DNA of 64,000 bases. Origin: Torymus aiolomorphi. Taxonomy: Eukaryota; Arthropoda; Insecta; Hymenoptera; Torymidae. The stretch covers positions 113,629,235 to 113,693,234 of the forward strand of contig CM070874.1 of the NCBI GenBank assembly GCA_036365515.1, in the 5' to 3' direction. This document shows, piece after piece, positions 23,690 through 33,100 of the stretch. Positions within the stretch are counted from its first letter, which is position 1; every line of letters begins with the position of its first letter. Below the pieces are notes generated by a model, which had not been told where the DNA came from, did not search any database, and worked only from the letters and a program-made list of their open reading frames with translations. The position numbers and the translations under genes were made by a program.

Positions 23690-24737
23690 TGATACCACCG
23701 CTACCACTAATTTATATTTACAGGAACCGGCGATCGAAGTTCCGCCTGCCGTGGGGACAGTGGGATAGCCGTTTGCGCAAGGATGTGTGGAGAGAAGGTT
23801 TCTCGTAAAGAACACTCTCAATATATCTTTAACAATCACCAGACACTTTATTCAATCGAAATACTTTATTTACGCTCCCGCACGAGCACACGCAAATGCG
23901 CAATCACTGCGCCTAACAAACGAGAGCCTTTCGGCTCTCCTCGCAATTAGGATGTGAGGAGCTCGCGCCCACCGGTAACCGGGAGCCCAGCGACTCACTT
24001 ACCCAAGCCACGCGGATTCTTCAGCGGAACCCCGGCGTGCTCGCCACACAAAAGCGATTGCGAAGTCGTAGCCAAAGTCACCTATCCAGTGATGTGGATT
24101 GACCGGTCAGACAAAATTTTCTCACTTCACGGTCATTTTGACAAAAAGTTGACCGTCATTGACAGCCAGAATTTACAATCCCTGAATGTAAAAATGACCG
24201 TCAGTGAGCTTTCTGACCGATCATTGGTCAGAAAGTTTAAAAGAATAAAAAAAACGATCAAAACTTTGATAAAACAGTTTATTCTATCATATGTTTTACA
24301 GAGCAGTCTTTTCGTCAAAACAGTATATATTAAATAATAATTCAAGGATGACGAAAACGTGTGTTCTATGCAAGAAGCAGCCCATTCCTGGTGACAAAAC
24401 CATACTTTTCCCCGTTTGTCTATACTCTATACTCTATATAGATGTAGGTTTGACTGTCACGCAAAAGTGTGTCCGGTCAAGGTCAATGTCAGTCAAAATT
24501 TTTTTGTCAGGTCAGGGTCATGACGGTCAATTGACTGGTTAATTGACCAGCTTACATCACTACACCTATCTGTCCGCGAGGTCTCGTAGCCGCCGCTGCT
24601 GGTGCCTTATACCGCTGTTGCCGCTGTCGCGATGGATGGCTGGCCTCCTGCAGGCGGTCGGTCGCTGCCTTGCTGCTGCGGGAGCTATCACGCCTTGTGC
24701 GCTGACGGCGGAGATGGCCGCTTCCTTCTTTGGTTAA
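23690..24737 (-). mobile_element. Possible LTR-retrotransposon terminal repeat, split by a hAT element
   Basis: Read on the minus strand, a GC-richer block leads into two AATAAA signals (plus strand TTTATT at 23847-23852 and 23865-23870), a short U5-like tail, and then a TGGTATCAGGGATAA stretch (23683-23697) that resembles retroviral-type primer-binding sites. The continuous GC-rich block is interrupted by the hAT element at 24087-24562, and sequence of similar composition resumes beyond it to about 24737. No gag or pol frame is present. Another explanation is a non-coding host segment. The call is tentative. Confidence 0.3.
24087..24562. mobile_element. Non-autonomous hAT element, 8-bp duplication CACCTATC
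   Basis: CACCTATC occurs immediately on both sides (24079-24086 and 24563-24570). The ends CAGTGATGT and ACATCACTA are inverted repeats with one mismatch at the first base. An 8-bp duplication and (C/T)AGTG ends are diagnostic of the hAT superfamily. Inside, many GGTCA/TGACC motifs recur in both orientations, notably near both ends. It has no transposase. Confidence 0.85.
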
Positions 24738-24816
24738 TCATATCGATTACAGGACTTATTTTCTAGTTCACATTGAACATTTTACATCCAGTCTAGTTTC
24801 TACCTTACTGAAAAAT
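24738..24816. repeat. Fragment of the 4162-4821 foldback family
   Basis: The stretch 'atcgattacaggacttattt', 'tctagttcac' and 'ccagtctagtttct' parallels 2730-2790 and the arm at 4520-4590. It abuts the GC-rich LTR-like block. Confidence 0.5.
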
Positions 24817-25429
24817 CTCACTTCAAAATCTCACCTGACCAAAATCTTCTAAGTTTTTACGACATTTCAGAAAAAACTATTCTGAATAACTAAATAACTC
24901 TTTGAAATAAGTTTAAGTTTACCCTAATGAAAAATTCTTTGATAAAAATATATTATTATTATAAATTAAGGATATAACTGTATAATTAAATAATAAAAAC
25001 ATGTAACATATCTATAACATTGAAATAAAATTATAAGATTATTAATGATATTATACTTAATGTGGAGAAAGGAGAAATCGATGTTCAACGAGTCTCGTGC
25101 TCGCGCTACTCGACGCCGACCCGCAATAGCAAAATCACACGAGGCCGGAGCCGAGCGCGCCCACGTGTACTTGATATTAGCAGCTATACCAAGAACAGTT
25201 GCGACGGCGACAGCGCGAGGAGGCGACGTCTTGGCGATAATGTCCCCGTTGACAGAACTCATGAGTTTTTGCTTCCTCCTAGAGGAAGCTTTGTGATAGT
25301 AATTTTTTGAGTTATTGTAAAAACATGTTATAATTGTTTTTCGAGGTGTTAGGAATCAAAATACATGATTTTTGAAAAATGTCTGTATGGATGTATGTGT
25401 GAATGTGTGTGTGTGTTTGTGTGTGTTGT

Positions 25430-25466
<37 letters not shown>

Positions 25467-25470
25467 GTGT

Positions 25471-25512
<42 letters not shown>

Positions 25513-26356
25513 TGTCCGTATACGCAGATATCTCATGATCTACTCGACCGATTTTAACTAGAAGTATCATTTTTTTGCATGCTTTCACAGTTGGGGTCAA
25601 TAGTCTATTTTTGTCAATTTTGATTTTCTTTTTTTATAGCCATTTTTCAATTTTGAAAATTTTTATTTTCGTATTTTTAAATATTTAGAACTAATATTCT
25701 AAATATATTATGAATGCACTTTATGCAGTATAAAATTCTCTACATTTAAAAAAAAAAGTCGATAGCCATATTCTGTCATAAATTATTGATAAAAACGTCA
25801 ATTTTTGAAAATACATTATATTTCGAAATTGAAAAAAGATATTAACATGAATATTTTTTTAGTTAAAAAGAATATTGATTATTATAATTTTCTAAATTTT
25901 CATGTTTTTTATTATTTTTTTAGAAAAAAAAAATTAAAAAAAAAAGTGATTTTTTTGTCGTTGCATAACTAGAGTAAAATTTTCTTAATCGCTTTGAAAT
26001 TCGAGTGCTTTCTTTGGGCAAAAGGATTGGTCCATAAATTTCAGAGATATTTGAGGATAACATTTTTTTAACTTTTTCTTTAAATCGTAATTTTTCGAGA
26101 ACAGATCGATGGATTATCCTGAAATTTATAGACGAATTTGCATTTGAGGTGGCAATATGTGTGAAAATTTTGACCATGATTGATCGATTATTTTCAAAGA
26201 TATTTAAGATTGAAAATTTTCAAAATTTTTTTAACAGTTTTTTGAAATTGCAATTTATTGAGAACAGTTTGTTTTTATATATAATTTAAATATTGGGTGT
26301 TGGAATTAATTCGTAGCGTTTTTTTAATAAAAAATATTATTTATTTCATAAGGAAA
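24817..26356. other. No gene recognised; AT-rich with (TG)n
   Basis: Contains a small CpG-rich patch (25080-25230) with overlapping frames but no recognised protein. After the (TG)n run it is very AT-rich, with long A/T tracts. Confidence 0.45.
25347..25600. repeat. Dispersed repeat with (TG)n core (microsatellite 25396-25515)
   Basis: The left part is shared with 19565-19731. The right part, after the TG run, reads 'atctcatgatctactcgacc' and 'gattttaacta', a phrase of a kind that often follows GT microsatellites in insect dispersed repeats. The dinucleotide run is interrupted by TT and TGTTG steps. Confidence 0.65.
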
Positions 26357-26575
26357 TCAAAAAATACATTCATTAAAATATTGCCCATCGCTTTCTACTA
26401 CTTTTGACCATCTTTCGGGCAGTGAACGAATACCGCGTCGGAAGAACTCTTCGTCTTTAGATGAAATCCACGAATCGACCCATTTTTTACAACCTTCAAG
26501 CCAAAAGTTATATTCTGGAGAGTTTGGATCTAGTTCCACTTCTGTAATTGTATACATGTGATAGTACAAACTTTT
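26357..26575 (-). pseudogene. mariner transposase, C-terminal fragment
   Basis: A minus-strand frame of about 70 residues ends with 'DSWISSKDEEFFRRGIRSLP' directly followed by 'ERWSKVVESDGQYFNE' and a stop (26357-26359). The R-G-I..LPERW..V...G.YF pattern is the usual C-terminus of mariner-family transposases. The upstream catalytic DDD region is not present in this window, so only the last part of the gene remains. Confidence 0.7.
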
Positions 26576-26929
26576 CCGATGCAGTGTAGCTCAATCCGAT
26601 ATCATTGATAGATTCTACAGCTTTTCGGTTCACCACAAATGCTACTTGTCTATTATTTGCAGATTCCATTCGGAGACTTGTATAATTTTCTCCTATAACA
26701 CTTTATATTTTTATATTTTTACTTTATATTTTTACAATATAACACTAGTTTTATACACAATTCGTTTTTCTCAGTTATTGAGGCACTAACACATTTTTTA
26801 GAACAAAGAAACCTGTGTGAACCAGAATGAATTCTTCGCTTTCATTTACATCAACAGGGCTGTTTAGTTTTTTTTTTCACCACTGTCGTTTCAGGGCCTC
26901 TACCTTTATCAATTTTTCGTTTATCCGCG

Positions 26930-26969
26930 ATTCTTTCCCTTAATCAATATGCTGTAAAATTTATTTATT
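26930..26969. repeat. 40-bp dispersed repeat, copy 1
   Basis: Identical except for one base to 31340-31379 inside the GMC intron ('attctttcccttaatcaata' and onward). The flanks do not match clearly. It may be a relic of one transposable-element family. Confidence 0.7.
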
Positions 26970-27199
26970 GTTGCGTATGTTTTTTCTTTTTTTTTTTATA
27001 AATGTATTTACTTTTTGGCTTATTTACTTACTAGATAGAATGTGCGTTTTCAAAATAAAATTGAATATTTACAAGAAGCAAACACTTTTTAATCACAATT
27101 TTATTGTAGTAAAGCTAACAAAATTTTGAGGTAAAAATATACGGTTTTGTTGTCAACTCAAAAAAATAATAAACATGAAATTAGACTCGTTATACGCCA

Positions 27200-27328
27200 A
27201 AAGGAACAGGGAACAGATCCAGCAAATAAAATGTGTTACTATATCTATATATATATCAGGAACAGGACTTGTATCTTACGTATATAGATATAGTAACCCA
27301 TGTACTGTACTTGCTCCCTGTTCCTTAT
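27200..27328. mobile_element. Small hairpin MITE, about 130 bp
   Basis: AAGGAACAGGGA at the left and TCCCTGTTCCTT at the right are inverted. The inner sequences GTTACTATATCTATATA and TATATAGATATAGTAAC also pair, so most of the unit folds into one hairpin. The target duplication is unclear. Confidence 0.6.
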
Positions 27329-27399
27329 TGCGTGTAAGAATCGGGCCATAGTCGGTAAGACGGTCGATATCGATGGCTCATTTCAAATGGAGTAACAGC

Positions 27400-27890
27400 T
27401 GGGCATTTTATTTATAACATTTGTGATGGAGACAAGTTCCCGCACACATCCGACTACATAACAACACACACACAAACATAGCGCAAGCAGCCGAAGCGAG
27501 AGGCGAGGCGGTAGAAGCCGCGCATGAACGGCACGCATACGAGTAGGGAAACGACGAAAAAATAAGAGAGAGAGACGCAGAGAAGACGACGCTACCGAGA
27601 GGAGAGAGAAAAGCTCGGGAGAGCAGTCGTGATTAAACCGCATAGCTAATCACCCGTAACGGGGGAGAGCGGCGAAGGACCGAGGGACCAGTTCGATAGC
27701 CCGGGGCGTCACGCCGGAGCAACGACTCAGAAGACGCGCACCACGACACGCGCTCCGGACTTCGCCAACGAGAGCCAGGGGAGCGGGCCTCTCCATGCTC
27801 ATCCGTACAGCGGCCGACGCGACTCAGCACCGCGGCCTCACACACCCGTAAGTACACAACACCGATACGCTGGCTGAAGGTGGGTCGGTA
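27400..27890 (+). other. GC-rich block ending in a good splice donor; possible non-coding exon
   Basis: A CpG-rich block (27400-27850) contrasts with its AT-rich surroundings and ends in CCC|GTAAGTAC (GT at 27848). About 0.9 kb further on, CTCTCTCACCTTCAG (ending about 28754) is a fair acceptor. Between them lies the nested MITE pair 27891-28694. No long frame continues across, so if it is transcribed it would be a non-coding or 5' UTR exon. This is inference only. Confidence 0.25.
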
Positions 27891-27999
27891 CTCTCTAAAG
27901 TTGAATTAGTGAAAATTGCTCGACCATTTCAATTAGTAGAAAAAAACTACTAATTTATTAGTGAATATTCACTATTTCATTAGTGGTTTTTTAAAAACT

Positions 28000-28569
28000 A
28001 CACGGAAAGAAATACCTTATGAAAAATTACTAGAATCTCAGGTAAAGATGGAACATACTCACACTCTTGAGCAATTTAGTATACTTCTACTAATTATTAG
28101 CATAGTTCTATTAAAAATTAATAGAAAAAGTTTTAAAATTTATTATAGTTACGATTAATTTTTAGTAGATAATATGGTAAAAATTTTAAATCTAAATTTT
28201 AACAGAATAGAAAATAATTTTTACCATATTATCTACTAAAAATTAATAGAATTAGTTTAATATTTAGTCTAAGTTATACTGAAAATTTAATAGACAGTAT
28301 AGTAATTTTGTTGGCGCGAGGGCTGTCGATAAAACAGGGTGTACCAAATGTAGACAAGTCGAAACTTTACTTATAAGTGCGGCAGTAGCCGAGTGGATAA
28401 GAGCGCAGCTTCGTAATCGCGGAGGGTCATGAATTTCAACATCTCGTCAAAATTACTATAATATATTATAAAACTTGATAGAATGCAAGTATGTCCCATT
28501 TTTAATTAACACTCTAGTAATTTTTAGTGGATATTTCACTAATTTTTCATCAGGAATTTTTTTCCGTGT
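28000..28569. mobile_element. TIR element 'B', 570 bp, 3-bp ACT duplication
   Basis: The ends ACACGGAAAGAAAT and ATTTTTTTCCGTGT are inverted, flanked by ACT on both sides (27997-27999, 28570-28572). It is of the same terminal family as element A and has the same kind of 3-bp duplication. Internal inverted segments of about 50 bp meet near 28190. A tRNA-like segment lies at 28381-28446, on the right of centre. It is nested in the MITE at 27891-28694. Confidence 0.75.
28381..28446 (+). other. tRNA-like segment inside element B
   Basis: It begins GCGGCAGTAGCCGAGTGG, a serine/leucine-type A box with 'ATAAGAGC', then an anticodon-arm-like TTCGTAA loop (triplet CGT). It ends in a degraded B-box region (GGTCATGAATTTCAAC). 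The T arm is not intact, so it is not a functional tRNA. Confidence 0.5.
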
Positions 28570-28696
28570 ACTAATTAAATTAGTAAAAACTAATAATCAA
28601 AATAGTAGTTTTAATAAACTACTAAATGAAATAGTGAAGTTTTTTCTACTAATTGAAATGGTGGAGCAATTTTCACTAATTCAACTTTAGAGAGTA

Positions 28697-30192
28697 GATA
28701 CCCTAAGCCGACTCACCGACGGGGCGACCGTTCTTTCTCTCTCACCTTCAGCGGACCGCTTAATTCTCAGCGCTCTTCGAACGCGACACACTTACACATG
28801 AGAGATAAACGCGATGCGACGCGTGGCTTTGTAAGGCCCACTGGGCCAGTGTAATTCATATTGATTTAATAATAAGTTAAGGTTCACTCGTAAGCTTGCC
28901 TACTCTTATTTGCATGCGCAATTCCCTCGACACTCGCCACTTTTCGCGGCACCTTTTTCAGCGCAGTTTTATCACGCCTAACCGAATAAAACGCAGCCAC
29001 CCAGGTAAGACCGACTGTAGTATCGGACCTGCGCCCCAGCTTTGAGCAGCCAGGCGATCGTCCGAGCGCGAGCACCCGAATTTGCAACGTTGTTATCTCG
29101 CGCCCCACACTCCGACCTGGGGAGAGTGCTTAGATAAGTAGAAGACGGTAAGTCTAGCTAGCTAGACACAGAGCGCACGATAGCAACGTCACAAATTATA
29201 TGAACAAACTAAATTTAAATATCAAAATTGAATAGTAATTGTGTAGTTCAAAGGGAAACTAGCAACCTAGAGGGGTATAATTGTCAGGAACTGGATTTGT
29301 CAAAAAAAGAAAAGTATTTTAAAAAATGCAAAAAAAAGCAAAATTTTGTTTATAACAATAAATATTAAGATAAATAAAATTAAATAATTATATGACAATT
29401 TTGACATTAGGAATAGTTTTTCAGATAGAAAAATAGCTGAAAAATAGTTTAAAACGATAAAAAAAATCGATTTTTTGGCCAAAAATCGGTACCTTCTCCT
29501 CTTAACATTAGTATTTGATACAATAATCATTCATAAAATAGATTCCAATGAATGAATATTTTACAAACGCATAATAGTAGTTCAACATTAAATCTAAAAC
29601 ATTGAAGTAATATTACCATGGTTATTATTAAAGTATTAAATCAGCTGTTTATACAATAATTAAACTGATTTACAGTTAAAGATAAGGCTACATTATGGTT
29701 TAAGTATGTACCGCGAAAAGGGTTTGTATTATAACATTAATAAATGGTTCAGTTTTTTTATAGTCGTATTAGCAATTAAAATACTTTAATATTTCTTGCG
29801 TAATAAAGTTTAATACTTTTTGTGACGCAACAACAAACGAATAGTAAATTTTCATTTTTGCAGTTGAATGGAAAAAAAACGATTATCAAATATTCAACGA
29901 CAATTGAACGTGACTGAACAATAGACATTTTTGTAGATTTGTTGTAAGAGAACTTACTTAAAACTTGGGCAGTTCTTGTCATGACCTTGGTCGATTTTCA
30001 CCTAAGCGCTCGGGAAATTTTAATCTTGGCGGTAAGCGAATATCATGCAAACAACGTTGTATTCGAACATGTGAGTACGACTTACTATACTCGCTTTAAC
30101 ATTTCTCCATATTTAAGGGAAATAAGTACATGGCATTTTGACATCAGTGTAGTTTTCAGAGTAAACAGTGTATAATAAAATAACATAACAAT
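28697..30192. other. No gene recognised; upstream region of the GMC gene
   Basis: The left part (28700-29110) is CpG-rich; the right part is AT-rich and should contain the GMC promoter or a 5' UTR. A short palindrome TCTAGCTAGCTAGA lies at about 29152. No TATA box could be assigned with confidence. Confidence 0.4.
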
Positions 30193-33100
30193 ATGGTCTG
30201 GATTCCTGGTGATATATCTGCAGCATGTGTTAACAGCCCCAATCTATTGAGTTGCCAAGCATCTCTTATAACATTTTTTGCTTTCGTTACTCAAAATTTT
30301 AATCATTCTATTGATCAACACTTCAGTGACGCTGGTAAGATTGCAAAAAATTATGAAATGTACGACTTTATTATTGTAGGCGCAGGAAGTGCTGGTTGTG
30401 TATTGGCGAACCGTTTAAGTGAAATCACCGATTGGAAGGTAATTGTTTATAATATATAACTATTTAAATTAATTTAGAAATACTGATATCTTCTTAAACT
30501 GTATAAAAATTCAGTCATTGTTTTTTGTAAAACTTTCATGTGGGATAACATTTATAAATAATAGTAGATAAGCCGGATATAGTACTTTTCAGTACTAGGT
30601 AAAATTTTACGACCGAGTAACGAACATAATTTTTGTTATACGTGTCCGTAAAGTACGACTTTATGGACACGTATGACAACAAAATAGTTTCAGACTGAAA
30701 AAATGGGGAGATTTACATTTGTGTATATTTACGATTGTTAAGAATAGTTAATCAAAGAGTTTGATGATTGTATTGTTCCATTAGTTAGTTAATAATTTGT
30801 AAATTAACATATACATAAAGTATAATAATAACCTGTTTTTATGTAATATATTTATGTATTTAAAAAATCAAATTTATTTTTTATTAATTATATACCGAAA
30901 AATAAAGTGTACCTAGATTATTTTAGTCATATGATATTTGGTTTTTAAAATCTCTGTGTATCTTTAATCAATTTGATAAGAAATTTGAATAACTCACACT
31001 AGACTTAAAAATAATTTAACTCTCCTGAAACGTCGACACTTAAGGACGTTTATCGGCAGAAAATGAATCTATTGGCGAAAATTTATATAATGGATGTAAT
31101 AGTTCTAATGCAAAAAACCGCTGCTAACTGCTTTAGCGAAATGGTTTATCAAAGAGATGAGCGAAAGTACATTGAATTATTTTTTTCATTATATATTTAA
31201 ATATAAAATTACTTTCTTTATGCAAATCCTATTTAGCATAATAATTCTACCATATTACTTACCTACTCTCGTACATGCTTACAAAAAATAACTAAATCTA
31301 TTTATTTTATATTAAAATATATTATTTTCTTTTTTTCGTATTCTTTCCCTTAATCAATATGTTGTAAAATTTATTTATTTTAACCGCATTTTAATCTTAA
31401 AAACCCACGAAACTAAAATTTATTTTGAAATGAAATAAGTTTAATTGCCAGAAATGAACACTACATAGAGTTTAATAGTACATTACGATACGTGTGCCTT
31501 AAGTAGCCCATTATTGCACGGCGTGAAGTTAGGGCCCGAGTGCAGCGTAGCTCCTATCACGCCGTGTAATGGGCTACTTAAGACTCTAGTATCGTACAAT
31601 ATTTTATAGCACAACCTAACCTAAGCCCGCTGTCACGCCTATTCGTGCGCTACCCTGGTAGAAATTGTAACCAACCGTACGTCATCCATTCGCCAAATCG
31701 CAAGGATTTGGCCAACCGTTTAAGGGGACAAGCCATGGTTAAAACTGAAAAAAATAAGAATAAATAATTTGATTAATAATAAATTCCAGGTGTAATCTTT
31801 GAACTTAATATTTTTCCCACTAATAAGTAGTGTTATTACTTACAATCTCCGCCTGTAGTTAGCTGATAATATACATCTGGCTCTTGCGTACATTTTATTA
31901 ATGATTTAACTCTGATTTATTGATTGCCGTAGGTTTACTTTTCAACAACTAAATAAAATGACTTGAAATTCATGGCTTGATCTTTGTTTTTACATCAGTT
32001 ACCAGTTTTCTGTGCTACTTTTCCTAAAAAAATTTTTTTAATATTTATTTTTTATGAAAAATCTCAATTTTTTGTATATTTTATCAAAAGTTCTATAATT
32101 TTATTTTTTTTATTTTTTTCTGAAGCTTTTTTCAAAAAAGTAGCGCACATTCCTTGTGGCTAATGTAAAAAGGAATGCTCACCTAAAATTTCAAGTAATT
32201 TCGTTCACTTGGTGAAAAATAAACTTACGGCAATGACCCTGTAAACACAAAAAACAAGTTTTTCAGAAATTATGTTTGAAACTTGAGTTTCTTATAACTT
32301 ATGGTAAGCTTTTCAAAACTACTTACAAAAATCTTTTTCACAATTCTGTATAATATACTTTGATTAAACATGAAAAATGGAATATCCATATGACAGTTAT
32401 TTTGGCACGGACACTCTAATCATCTCATGTCTAGTCTCATTAAATATCTGTAAAAAAAGGTTTAATTAGCTTAATGACATCTTTATATTATTTAGAATAA
32501 TACATTATTGTAGCTCTTATCTTTTTTTTCGTATTAAACTAAAATATTTTTATTCCTTGATGCTGCAGTCTATAACCTACAAAAATCATCTATTCCGGGT
32601 GACAGATCCAATCGCAAATTAACTAAAAAGAAAAACAATAAATATTAACTATTTTTATACGTATAAGTAACAAAAAAATCTTTTAATTACTTACTCTAGT
32701 AAGAACCTGGTTCATATGACTCTTGTGGTAACTGAAGTCGTACTCTCCTTCTTTTTCTTTCACTTTTTAAGGTATTTTCCTCAGCATTCCTTTCAGCATA
32801 GAATAATCTTTTATCATTGCTCTTCTTCACCCACTCAATTGCAGCTACTCCAGGTTTGATGTCGAAGGCATCCATTATTTCCAAGAAACCAATTCTTCCA
32901 TCATTGAAACAAGTGATAGCAATGTATACACCTGTATTGAGTACATGCACACCACTAAAAGATGTCTTGGTAACGAGCTTCCAAACTATCTGATTGAAGC
33001 TTTCATTGCTGTTCTGTGTAAAACCACCAAGACACCTTTCAAGCAGTTCCCGTCGAGAGAGATCTTCATAAATTGGTTTAACTGCTCCATCACTACTGTT

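Larger units (their letters stand above)
27891..28694. mobile_element. MITE with CTCTCTAAAGTTG ends and TA duplication, carrying a nested element
   Basis: Inverted ends CTCTCTAAAGTTGAATTAGT are flanked by TA (27889-27890, 28695-28696). The arms of about 105-125 bp are rich in the ACTAAT/ATTAGT motif. The middle is occupied by the second element at 28000-28569. TA targeting suggests a Tc1/mariner-type origin. Confidence 0.75.
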
